From assembly GCA_950295325.1 (NCBI GenBank), contig OX485809.1:15378001-15442000 (forward strand): 64,000 nucleotides of DNA, written 5' to 3'. This stretch comes from Polytrichum commune (lineage: Eukaryota > Streptophyta > Polytrichopsida > Polytrichales > Polytrichaceae). This document shows positions 1 through 11,021 of the stretch, piece after piece. The first letter of the stretch is position 1, and each line of letters begins with the position of its first letter. Below the pieces are notes generated by a model, which saw only the letters and a list, made by a program, of their open reading frames with translations, searched no databases and was not told the origin of the DNA. Made by a program: the position numbers and the translations under genes.

Positions 1-278
1 CGACCAACTTCCGAAATCGTAATCTTGATCAAATCAAATCCCATTTTAGTGGGAACGAGGAAAAGGTGAATTTCGTCCAACTCACTTCACCTTGAGGTCC
101 AATGGGCGAGCTCCGCCGGTTCAACGGAATAAAGCATTGGCTCTTCGGACTCGGAGTTCACCGCACAAGCCTAGGAAGAAAATTCCTAAAGGTAACTTAT
201 TAGGCAACAAGTAGGCTTCCCAAGGGCCCTTGGGAACCGGGCCTCCGTAATTGAGTTAGGGATAGCCCACTTGCAATC

Positions 279-480
279 ACACGGAGTGGAGGGCTAGGAT
301 TCGTGGTGTCTACGTGAACTCATCCGTTGGGAAGGTGAAAACGTGGTGAACTCTATCATAACTTGTAACTGATTATTTAAACAAGATTTGACTCTGGAAC
401 TGCAAGCCCTCTCCACTCTGGCTTGGGATTCGTGGTGTCTATGTAAACTCATCCATCATGGATGGAAGGGTTCTAGAGGT
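279..480. repeat. Two direct copies of a dispersed repeat end
   Basis: The motif GTGGTGTCTA-GT-AACTCATCC occurs at about 300-330 and again at about 430-460, in the same orientation. Its relatives at 32895-33166 occur as an inverted pair, so these look like ends of an old MITE family (family E here). The rest of 1-600 shows no coding potential I can defend. Confidence 0.5.
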
Positions 481-625
481 TTTGGACTCAAGTTGATTTG
501 CATGGGTACAAAGTCAACCTATTCACGACGTCTTGCTCATTGAGTGGACCCCCACCCCCATGAATAAGGTGAAATGCAACCATTTACATTATGAAATTAA
601 CATTGCGATTTAAAAGTGATAATTG

Positions 626-659
<34 letters not shown>
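626..659. repeat. (AAT)n microsatellite
   Basis: An uninterrupted run of AAT trinucleotides, about eleven units. It lies in non-coding sequence. Confidence 0.95.
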
Positions 660-1049
660 GCAATAACTAAGCATTAGAGACCCTGGAATAGTCTTAGGGA
701 CTAACTACTGTAAACATAGTATTCGCGAAAACCTCACATTCACTTGTGACGTTTTTATTTTCGTCTAAGGCCGACTCCATTTCTAGTCTTGTGGAATGTA
801 CTTGAACTTGGGAAAGAAATTAGAGTTGGCAAAAACTTGTGTAGTTGGCAAAAATTGCCTCCAAAGACAAATTCAAGATGGCCTTCCTTGCAATCAAGAA
901 ACGGACATAATATATGACATTTTTACGTGACATGTTGCATTTTCAGGAATACCATGTTTGTAGTTGGGCCGAATATTTCAATATCAAAATTCGTACAATG
1001 CAAAATGCCATTTAGTGTTTTTTTTTAATCTTTGCAAATGACTAAATAT

Positions 1050-1213
1050 TACACTAAATATTGTATTTAGTGTCACTTAAAATTTTAAATTATGCAATTT
1101 TGTAACTATTTATTGTATATTTCATTTTCTGCCAAAAAAATTTACAATATTAAAAATATATAGCACTATATAACTCCAAATAGTAAGTAACACTAAATAT
1201 CATACTCAGTGTA
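1050..1213. mobile_element. MITE family A, short copy with CACTAAATA-type TIRs
   Basis: The left end reads TACACTAAATATTGTATTTA and the reverse complement of the right end reads TACACTGAGTATGATATTTA. The similarity continues inward for about 45 bp (CACTTACTATTTGGA-type sequence). TA flanks both ends, compatible with a Tc1/mariner-type TA target. The element is about 164 bp and has no coding capacity. A longer relative lies at 44291-44535. Confidence 0.75.
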
Positions 1214-1969
1214 GTCTCAATCTGATATCAATCCGAAGCTCCATAGTTCACAAGGAGTTGAAAGCTTATAAAACAAAATTTCTTCCATTTCTTGGACAAT
1301 GGCCTCCGGATTTATCGAGGTTCGAACATTCTTCCAAATGTTGTGTCTTGGATATTGGTCTCCAAGTTTATCAAAATTTGAACATCAAAACATTGATTTC
1401 ACATCTTGAGATCATATCATTTTCTTCTTGTTCTTTAAAAGAAAAGGAAAAAAGACTCACAATTGCCCACTCAAAACACCAACAACTTCCACATTGAATA
1501 AAACAAAATAAAATAAAAAGAACATTGATGTCATTATACATTGGTGTGAATGCGAGCCCGTTTTCCCAACCCTGGTCATGATTTTATCAAGGTTTAGGGT
1601 AGGGTTACTTCCATTATGTCGGAGGGTGAGTTCCTTTTACTATTTTTGTATGATGATGATAATGAGGATGGTGATGATGGTGACGATGATAATTAATAAT
1701 ACGAAGGGAGGGTGGGTCCTCCTATGGCAGGTCTACATGAGCTTGTTTGTTGTCTAGTTTTCTTTTATTTAATATTAGATATGTGAGGTATTTTATGGAT
1801 ATTGAAAACTTAGCATTGAATTTGAAACTCCAATCGGATGCTCTCATAATTTTATGTATTGCCCTGTGGTGGTTCAAGGCCAATAGAAGTGTGAACATGA
1901 TATTCCATATTTTGCTTGATTATTTACAAAACCATCGTGGAAGAAAGGTAACCACAAACCTATGGATGT

Positions 1970-2348
1970 TACACTAAATCTTGTATTCAGTGTCACAAAT
2001 TCTATTTTTCTTGCTCAATACCAATTGTAAACCGCCCATGTAGAGTCACTAACACTAATTGTAAACCTAACAATATCTGTCAATCCTTGGAAAAAAAAAT
2101 CCTTGTAATTATCGTCACTTACTAAGTGATTTTTCATCCAAGTTTCGATCATCCATGACAATATTTCAAAAAACAAAATTGTTAGGATGCAGAGTAGTAC
2201 ATCAAACTTTGTTCCAATAATTGCATCCAAATTTCAATCATCTATCTATGACGACATTTGTAAACTCATTCATAAGAAGTGTCAATAGAAAAGTTTCTAC
2301 ATTGACATGAAATACATGGTGAATAAATGACATACAATATTTAGTGTA
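1970..2348. mobile_element. MITE family B, about 380 bp
   Basis: Terminal inverted repeats begin TACACTAAATCTTGTATTCA on the left and TACACTAAATATTGTATGTC on the reverse complement of the right. The interior (AGAAGTGTCAATAG, CATCCATGACAATAT and similar words) recurs in inverted orientation at 36679-37055 and in part at 48439-48680. The outer TIR is shared with family A but the interior is different. It is non-coding. Confidence 0.75.
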
Positions 2349-2629
2349 GATTTTGTTACTAGACTCCTTTTGGTGGGGTCAGCTCAAAGAACGAGGCATC
2401 TAGCCCCAGCTAGAGTGTGGGCGGCAACTTGGGCTCAGCCATGGCAGCAACACATAACTTAAGAACATGAGCAAAATCCTGCTCAAGAAGCGGCGAGCGG
2501 GTTTTCTGTAGTGGTTTTGCCGAGATTGTGAAGACTTAGCATTTGAGCTGCGAGTAAAGTAGGTTTTGTTCATAACTGAATCAACAAACTCCTGCTGTGC
2601 TAGTATGAGCAGATCATAGGGCAGCCCAT

Positions 2630-3600
2630 GCATGAAGAGGATTTTGGTATGAAGATAATTTAATGAGGAAATGTTGAATTAGCGTTGGATCTGCTAGCAA
2701 GTTGTGTCTCCTGTGATGGAATGAGAAAATATGGCAGCTTAGGTTGATACATTTGTGCCCAAATTGTGAAGAAGTAGAGTTAAGATTTTTCTTCCTGTAA
2801 TTGTGACGTGTGAGGTGGGTGTGGGGACCATGTGTGCTTGGAACATTGATTTTGAAAGAGATGGGTTGAGATGTAGGGGGGTGAATGCTGTGGGTTGCTT
2901 GTGAGGTCTTGTAGTGCGAGGTAAAGATGTTGGTTTGAAGATGGGTGAAGAGAATGTAACGAGGAAATGATGAATTAGTGTTTGATCTGCTAGTGAGTGA
3001 TATCTCCTGTGATGGCATGAGCAGATATGAGAGCTTAGGTTGATACATTCGTGCCGAAATTGTGAAGAATTTGGAGGTTGGACTAACTTCCTGGAATAGT
3101 GATTCAAAGGTGGTGTGGGATCATGTGTGCGTGGATCAAGGGTGTTGAGGAAACGGGGTGTGATGTAGGGTGTAAACTTGGAAGGTTGTGGGTTGCTTGG
3201 GAGGGTCTTGTAAAGTAGTGCTCATGAAGAGGATGGTGTGAAGATGGGATGAAGATAATTCAAAATGGAAATGTTGAAGTGCTTGAGCTGCTACTAAGTT
3301 ATGTCTCCTGTGATGGCAGGAACAGACATGGCAGGTATAGATGAAGAATATATGAGGCAATGTTGAAATTAGTGTTAGAGCTGCTACTAAGTCAGGTGTC
3401 CTTGTGGGCATGAACAGGTATGGCAGCTTAGCTTGACACATTTGCGCCGAAATTGTGAAGAATTAGAGTAAATTGGATCACCTTCCTGTACTTGCGACTC
3501 AAGGGTTGTGTGGGATAATGTGTGCGTGGATCGAGGATGTTGAGGAGACGGGGTGAGATGTAGGGGATGAAGGAAAGGTTGCGGGTCTTGTGAAATTAGT
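2630..3600. repeat. Degenerate tandem repeat block upstream of the 3625 gene
   Basis: About three diverged units of roughly 290-400 bp, recognisable by recurring phrases such as GAGATGTAGGGG (near 2867, 3155 and 3551), CTCCTGTGATGGCA and GAAATTGTGAAGAA. An extra partial copy lies at about 3240-3400. Translations on both strands are short and repetitive, so I read this as non-coding sequence ending just before the ATG at 3625, possibly including that gene's promoter. Confidence 0.7.
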
Positions 3601-3624
3601 GCGAGTCGAGTCGCTGGTAGGATC

Positions 3625-6304
3625 ATGGGGTCCATTGAGTATTGGCAATACCGGGTGCCGAGTAAACCCATCCAGGATCCGGTAATTACCCGGGAGCGCA
3701 GCATCAAGGTTGCAGACTGGAACCGGTACGATGGAGTCACCCGAACACTCGCGAGGACGGGACTGGACCTGTTAGATATCACGGGGGCCACAGTAGTTGG
3801 CGGATACAATCATAGCTCGAAGCATGTGGTGGATGGGGGGGTTCACAATAGCGTGGAAGAGACACTGGGATCCCAGGCGTACAATGAGATTTGCAGGCAG
3901 CGCACCGTCTTGGAAAATATACATTACTGCCAATCAGGTGCTCACTCGATCGGCCCCATGCATTGTCCTCGATGGTTTTGCGCTTTGCGTTCTTGTTAAT
4001 TTTCCCACTTCGGGGTCTGGTGTTAAGAATCTCTCCTGGTTTCCTTGTGTCAAAATTGTGCATCCTTATTAGCACACATGTTAAACAACAATTTGCTATA
4101 GTTTTCCTGCGAACTCTGTAGATTAATGGCAGAAATTCAGGACAAGGATCCAGTGTAGAGAACTGATGGGTATGGGGATGTCGCGGAAGGCATTCTTTTG
4201 TCGATATAGGTCTTCGTACACATGCTAAACAAGCATTTGTTTAAGACTTCCCGCTGGGAGATTAGTACCAGAAACTCAAGTCAAGGATTCATTGTCGGGA
4301 ACGGATGAAGTAGTGGCTACGTCCATGTAATGCACATGATTTGGACTTTGGGCTTTTGTTTTCCTACTTCAGGGTTTGGTCTTCTGTCTCCTGGTTTCCT
4401 TGTGTCCCAATTGATGTCTTAGAGCAAGGCCACCCTAGCCTCAACCTCATTCCCACAACCTCAATATATCTCAATATTGGATGACAATATAGGTTGAGGA
4501 AGGTTGATGGTAGTACACTTGCGATACATTAATTTTTCTTAAGAATTCCCGTTACTTCTGGAGATCTGTAGCTGAAACTGAAGACACGGATCCAGTGCTG
4601 GGAACTGATGGAAATAGTGGGGGTGTCTTGGAAGGTGATTTGTCCATGCAATGCACTTGATTTGCATTTTTGGCTTTTGTTTTCTTATTCCAGGGTTTGG
4701 TCTTAAGAATCTCTCCTGGTTTCCTCGTGTCGAGAATGAGGGCTTATTAGCACACATCCTATACAACAATTTGCTTGAGTCTTCCCGGTACCTCTGGAGG
4801 TTTGTAGCAGAAATTCAAGACAAGACAAAGATCCATTGTCGGAAACTAATGATGATTTCAGAGGGGCTGTCTTGAAAGGTGGCTATGTCATGCAATGCAC
4901 TTGATTTGCACTTTTGGTTTTTGTTATTCCTAGTTCAGGGTTTGGTCTTATCTCTCCTGGTTTCCTTGTGTCGAAATCGAGGTCTCATCAGTAAACATGG
5001 TATAGAACAATTTGCTAGAGTCTTCCCCCTCACCTCTGGAGATATCGCAGAAACTCCAGACAAGGATCCACTGTCGTGAGCTTATGAAGTCTGTGAGGAT
5101 GTCGTAGAAGGTTTTCTTTTGTCAAAAATGAGGTCTTAGTACACATGCCATCCAACAAATTGCTTGAATCTTCCCAGTACCTCTAGAGATGTAGCAAAAA
5201 CTCAAAGACAAGGATCCAAATCTTATTTTATGATCTACTGGCTACCTTTCTTTGCAAGTGTTGATGTTTGAACATCGATACTTACAAGGATAAGGATATT
5301 GATTTGTTGGAATCCATCCTGTATAGTCCTATTGTGCCTGATTTGTAACTCTTCGAAATCTCTTAGGCATGGTAATGTATTGGTGTAATAACTACTTGTG
5401 TTTATCTAGAATTTACAGTTTGCTGTAAGACTTTCATAGACGCATTTGGAAGCCATCCAATTGTGCCTGAATTCTAGACCAGCGAATTTTGAATTTGTTC
5501 TTCTATCCTAGTTTGTTTCTGGATTGCAGCTTAGTATTTTGTTACCTAGTTACCTCTGCAATAGTCCATCAGAATAGTCAATTGCGTCTAAGTAGTTTGA
5601 AGCCTCAAAAAGACGCTTCGGCCAGCATGCACGGTGGCTCCTCGTCATCGCAGCTATGGGATTGTCCATCTGCAGGAATGTGCAACATCGCATGTGTTAA
5701 GTAACTCTTTCTGCATCATTGATTCCTGATGAACTTTGCGACAGCCGTACCAGGTCTCTCTTTCGTGAACGGATACCACAACCCGCACAAGGTGGTCCCC
5801 GTCCCAGGGTCAAGCAAACTCGGCGACGCCGTAGCGCTCCCATCCCTCATCAACCACGACTACCTGGTGCTCGAAGTTGGCTACGGCTCTCAAACTCCAA
5901 AGAACAAGCTCTTCATAAGAGCAGAGAAGGCTGGCAACACAAAGGGCCCCGTAGGCATCCTGCTCACAGTGGACCCGAACTACGAAGCAACCGAGAACCT
6001 GGTGCGTCTCTTAACCATCCCGTGCAACGGCGTGCCACTAGGGTTACCGGAGCTTCTGGCCATCTTAGCGGACCATAGCCCGGACTACTCCTTGCGCAAC
6101 CAGAACTGCTGGCAGTACACGCGCGGGACGGCGAAGCGCGTGCTGCAGAAATGCAGCGAGGTGCCTGGCCTAGGGGCGGAGGACGTTGGTAACCTGCTTC
6201 GCGAGCTCAATTGCTTGGAGGCAAGAATCGCCAAGAACCACATCAAGAGCGTCGTGCGAAATGGCAAGAAGGGGTTCAGCCGCATCTTCAAAATCTTCGG
6301 CTGA
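3625..6304 (+). CDS. Two-exon gene of unknown function, possible NlpC/P60- or LRAT-like fold
   Basis: I do not recognise the family. Exon 1 runs 3625-3937 and ends at a GT donor inside CAATCAG|GTGCT. Exon 2 starts at 5745 (or 5754, both phase-compatible, after CAG) and ends with TGA at 6304. The spliced frame is continuous and gives about 290 residues. Exon 1 encodes a soluble segment including TGATVVGGYNHSSKHVVDGG. Exon 2 contains INHDYLVLEVGYG, later SLRNQNCWQYTRG, and a basic C-terminus. A His near a hydrophobic beta strand followed by an Asn-Cys motif at the start of a helix resembles the His/Cys arrangement of permuted papain-like (LRAT or NlpC/P60) hydrolases. That functional reading is an inference only. 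Base composition of exon 2 is clearly GC-richer than the flanks, supporting real coding sequence. No signal peptide is obvious. Confidence 0.6.
3955..5215. repeat. Intronic tandem array of about 240-350 bp units
   Basis: The intron of the 3625-6304 gene contains at least four diverged units. Recurring phrases are CTCTCCTGGTTTCCT (4032, 4386, 4711, 4952), AACAATTTGCT, and AAGGATCCA-TGT-type sequence (about 4145, 4285, 4569, 4818, 5063, 5210). Unit length varies through internal insertions and half units. The first unit starts about 20 bp after the 5' splice site. No coding capacity was seen. Confidence 0.8.
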
Positions 6305-7880
6305 GGATGAAGATCACCGATTCGTGTTACAATAACACAATGATCTAGCCCGATGATCGAGGTTCATAATTCCAAAGCGCTCATCGAATCAAATGATTGC
6401 TGAAGCATTTGATCGATCGCTGGAGATGTTCGGCGAAGCTTGCTGTCTCCCGAAGGTCTTGGAGCCTCGCCGCTGATGCGCGTCTGAGCGCGTCTCGACG
6501 GCGAAGACATTGAGCAGCGCCGCAGACGAGCGTCCCTCTGCGGCAGGGTTAGGTTGGGTTGGGGGCAAATAGTTTTCGATGCCGAAACTGGTCGCAAACT
6601 TAATTAGTCACCGAAGCAGTTACAATATTTTCTGCACTCAAAAGCTGCTCAAATAATCTCTAATATAGACAATTATGTACTTGTATTTTCATTACTAAGT
6701 TATTGACCACACATTCAAATGTAAAGGGCTCACCACAAAGTTGGAGCTTGTAATTGGGTTAAGGAACTCAAAGAAATCAAAAGAAGGTCAAGTTCCAATT
6801 TGATTTCAAAATCAATAGTTTGAGCATGTAATTCCCTCTCTTCCCAAATGGACATTCATATAAGAGTTATATTTTGATTCAACATGAGTTTTGGTCGGGA
6901 ATCGGTTGTTTTTCATATAATACTTTCCATGTGTTGGTAAGTTTTTGGTGCATGTTTGGAGTTGGGTGTGGAGATTTGAACGAAGAGCCTTTTATATCAG
7001 TTTATCGAGAGCCAAACTCTTTTTGGAATGTCAAGATGTTCATGTCATATTCTATACGGTAGGTATTATACTTGGTGTGGAATGGTGTTTCTTGCAATTG
7101 TTTCATAGAATCTGAGGGTTGTTGAATAAGTGCCAAATGTGAGGAGATCTTGATATATTCTAGAAACCAACTTTCCACTGGACTAATAATATTTTTCGTA
7201 GGGAAGATTTGTGAGAGAAATTGGAATGTGAAATATTAGACAGGGAAAGATAGTGCCTAGTAGATACTATACATGTTCTCAAGTCACAACAAATCATCAT
7301 TAGCAATGCATTCTTATGTTCCGTAAACCCGCCTCAAGTTTACATTTGAGTTTGCAACTTTGATCAAGGGCGAAGTGTCTCTCGTCTCTCTCTTATATTC
7401 TCATGTACTTGCAAAATATCTACTTTATTTGTTGACTTGCTCATAGATATCAGCCCAAAACATTGCATTCGTCGAAGATAGGGTTGAGCAAAGTCTACAA
7501 AAGATGATTTTTTCACCACTCATCATAAGTTGCATCAATTTTGGTCTTATCTGCATTCTCAAGGTTTAGCACATGTAAGGTGGCCTACTTTTGGGTTACA
7601 TTATTATGCACAACATTAAGTTCAGTAGATGCAAGCATAAGTTACGCCTAGGATAGCCTTCCCTATAGGCTTCAATATATAGGGAAGTGCAACATGAGAC
7701 TTGTGAAGTTTGCAATTATAAGCCAATTTCTCATGGCAAGTCCACCACGTAGCACACCATGATGGAGACAAAGCGAGTGGAGACATAACATGGCCTAAGA
7801 TAAGTTGGCCTAAAGTTGGTTGCTTTCTTTTATTAAGCACTAATATTTGAGTGTTGTGTGGTAAGGTGTAGATTTAAATA
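6305..7880. other. Intergenic, no supported gene
   Basis: AT-rich sequence downstream of the unknown gene. The 6364-6597 stretch is GC-richer and probably the gene's 3' flank. Reading frames are short and unlike known proteins. No RNA gene or intact transposon was recognised. Confidence 0.5.
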
Positions 7881-9253
7881 CGGATACCGCACGGGGAGGT
7901 GACTATCGGAATTTTAGAAACCACGTGAGATAAAAAAAATAGGGTCGATTTAATTCATTGAGGGTAAAATTTATACATTCATTAGATCTACCATAGCTTT
8001 GGAAATATGTCCCCTACATGTTTATATGTAAAATAAGGCAGTGAATAATTCCTCCATTTTAGTAATCAGTAGAAAAAAATAGGATTATAGATATTGGATC
8101 CCCCCAAATGTGTGTAGTAAAATCAATAAAATAATTATGGGTTTGACTACTCGGATGAAGAATTGTATAAATTTTGTCCAAATTTGAATGGAACGCGTTA
8201 GTTTGGAGGGAAATGTTGTGGATTTTTTTGGGGGAAAGAATGTTGTGACTTCTCAACAACCCTTGGGTTTGCTTAGGGTTTGGACAAGCACAATGGTGTG
8301 AAGGCAGTGAAGCGTTTGGGTAGGAGGTCTTGCATTGGTGAAGCGTGGCACAAAGGCGGTAGGTAAGACACATTTTTTGGAGCTTTCTTCTTTGCTCCAT
8401 AGAATTCACAGCATTCACACAGGGTGTTTCAATTCACAAGCGCCAAAGATTCGGCTTGCTATGCTATAGTGAGGTATGTCCGCCTCATGCCAACAATTAG
8501 TTTTAGTTCTTTATCATCATTGGTGTTAAACCTCTCCAAAAAAATTGTCTTATCATGACATTGTAGAGGATATTGATTTGTACCTTGACATGTATTGGAG
8601 GGTGCATAGTTATATCCTAACATTCACATTGTAAATATTTGGTACAAGGTTGAATGTGTTTGTGAACACAATTAAAGTGAATGTTTTCAATTTGTGTATT
8701 TAGTTTTTTCAATTAAATACAATCTTTTGTTTTAGAATAAATAATTATGCAAAATTTTCATGTCTTATGACAATTGATTATATTTCTTGTTTTGTTCTAT
8801 CCGTGTTTACAACTTGTCTATGTTAGCTTGTACATTTTGTCATCTCCATGTTCATTGGTAATCTTTTAACTAAACTCCAAGTGTTATTGATTGTGTTTTG
8901 AATGACACTTTGAATGCTTTAGCATTGGTATAACTAATTGAAACCGATTAAATAACAAGATGGATGGTATGGAACGTTTGTTGCTCACATAGTCGATTTT
9001 GCAATGCTATAGTATTCCGTTCATTATTTGGTACCTGTACAATTTATAAAAAAAAAATATGATGCTTAAAATTGGTCTTTCCAAAAAATTACAAATAAAC
9101 ATAGGGTGCTTAAAAATATGTCAAAACAACTTTATATCTACAAATAGGGAGGGAAAAAATACCGAGAGGTGCATAATACCCCCCCCATTAAATACCCCAT
9201 TATCGCACGTGGTTACAAAATGTAAGAGGGTGTGATCCCCCCGTGGGATACCG
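7881..9253. mobile_element. Putative 1.37 kb non-autonomous TIR element
   Basis: The left end CGGATACCGCACGGGGAGGT and the reverse complement of the right end CGGTATCCCACGGGGGGATC match. The similarity resumes inside both ends with AACCACGTG-GATAA (left about 7920-7935, right about 9208-9222). The spacing of the two matched blocks is conserved, which supports inverted termini rather than chance. The interior encodes nothing recognisable. I could not identify a target-site duplication or assign a superfamily. Confidence 0.5.
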
Positions 9254-10054
9254 AAAAGACATGTGTTCAAAAGAAATTGGCTACATGCTTAAATATTCTT
9301 AAATATTTGGAAGTCATGTGACACATAACTCCATCATTGAAAATGACTGGAAACCAACCTCGATATTGTCTCTCTTGGATTTACACCTAAGCGACAATAC
9401 ATACTTTTGTCTTGGACATTTACTTACCACTAAGCACATCCATTGCATTGAAGTGGTTCCTCATTACAATCTTAGAAACATGATTTCTCATGGCCTCCCC
9501 CCTCCCAACTCGAGGCCAATGCAACCCTAGGACGTAATATGTTTAGAGCAACGACCTATTTTTGTATGTGTAATTTGGCGGGGATGTAATGAGAGCAATC
9601 CAAAGCACTTATAGAATGTTATGCATGGTCACATCCAACCAAAACATGGTACCAAGTGGGCCCTTGCTACGCTCTTAGTGTAAACCACCCTGATGCTTTA
9701 GATGGGGGGTCAAGAGGGAGAGTCCAACAAAATGGAGCAATCCTATTGTTTGGGAGGTGTAAGTTGGAGTAAAGGCCTTTAGATGAGAGTCCAAGACCAA
9801 GAAGAGGCAAAGTGAGGCATCTCCTACTTGACATCATTTTGGAAGGAAACACTAGCAGTCTAAACCAAAGAATGAAGCTCAAAGGAGAACTCATATTTTT
9901 GGTGAACCATGTTGGTAGGTAGGGTCTAGTTCAAGGGTTCAATTTGCTTCAAATTGGTCCTTATGGTCTTGGACCATGGACCTTCGTCCAAAGCGCCTCT
10001 TAGTTAGTTAGAGTTATAACTATTCCCCCGAGATCCTTACCTAAAGGTATGTGG
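9254..10054. other. Intergenic, no supported gene
   Basis: Short reading frames only (for example 9667-9894 minus) with no recognisable domain. The first 60 bp resemble sequence in the family C MITE copies (ACATGTGTTCAAAAGAAATTGG). Confidence 0.4.
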
Positions 10055-10312
10055 GTGTTATTTGGTTCGTTTTTCATATTCGTCAACTTCTACTGATTAG
10101 ATTTATAGAAGAAAAACAATCACTACAAGGAAATGGGTGTATAATTGACAAAAATGTGACACTAAAATGTCCGAAGTGACAAAATCAGCTCAAAGCTATG
10201 AGTTTTTGTCAATTCGGACATTATTCAAAATTTGTGTCAATTTTCTGTCATCAGATTTATATATTTCACGTTTAACTTATTCCCTTCACCTGAGCATGTG
10301 TCTCATATTTAT

Positions 10313-10580
10313 TAACAACAAAAGGTGTTACAAAAGGTGTTACAAAAGGTTTTTAATTATTGTAATTACTAGTATAAGTAATTAATATAAATAATGTATT
10401 TACTATAATTAATGTAATAACTAATTTAATTAATTAATGTAAATACTGAAATTACCAATTTAAGTAAATACTGAAATTTGTTAATTTAAGTAAATACTGA
10501 AATTTGTTAATTTAAGTAAATACTGAAATTTGCTAATTTAGGTAAATACTGAAATTTGCTATTTTCAGTAAAATACTGAA
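10313..10580. repeat. Minisatellite inside the CACTA element
   Basis: About five copies of a roughly 28-bp AT-rich unit (TAAATACTGAAATTTGTTAA) lie at 10439-10580. Just upstream, at 10318-10350, a 13-bp unit (AAAGGTGTTACAA) is repeated about 2.5 times. Internal tandem arrays are common in non-autonomous CACTA elements. Confidence 0.8.
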
Positions 10581-10812
10581 ATTATTGTAATTAATGTAGT
10601 TAAAATAATTACAATAATTACTGTAATAATGTTTAGGAGTATTTTTGTAAATTGTTTTTAATACAAATACAATACGTACTAATTAAAAACAGTAAATACA
10701 TTAATTCTATGCTTGTTTTTACTTTTACTAATTAAAAAATATATATACATAAGTTTATAAGTCTTATGGCTTCTTCATACAAAACTCTTACATACTTGGC
10801 CTATATCATATA

Positions 10813-11021
10813 ATGAGCGGTGGCTTAGTGGCTAAGGCCTTCACACTATAACCAAGAGGTTCAAGGTTCGATCCCCTTGACCCCTTACCCTTGACTCCGC
10901 CTAGGGTAGGTAGGTGGCTTTGTCCATTATTAGCCTAGGTTAGGTGAGGTGGCCCTTCGCCCTTAGACCTATGTGAGTAGGCCCCGAATGCGAGGGTGGA
11001 TTACTAATTTAGGATTTTTTT
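10813..11021 (+). mobile_element. tRNA-derived SINE
   Basis: A perfect pol III A box (TGGCTTAGTGG, 10821-10831) is followed 33 bp later by a perfect B box (GGTTCGATCCC, 10865-10875), inside a tRNA-like head starting GAGCGGTGG. A non-tRNA body of about 130 bp follows, ending in a T-rich tail (about 11013-11021) that could terminate pol III. There is no CCA end and the acceptor arms do not pair well, so a functional tRNA gene is unlikely. The element lies within the CACTA transposon. Confidence 0.7.

Noticed and set aside
2614-3809. His/Ser/Pro-rich minus-strand frames of 100-144 codons
   Set aside because: They follow degenerate tandem repeats, shift frame between units and resemble no protein.
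10813-10886. Functional tRNA gene
   Set aside because: A and B boxes are perfect but the cloverleaf arms do not pair properly and a SINE-like body and T tail follow.
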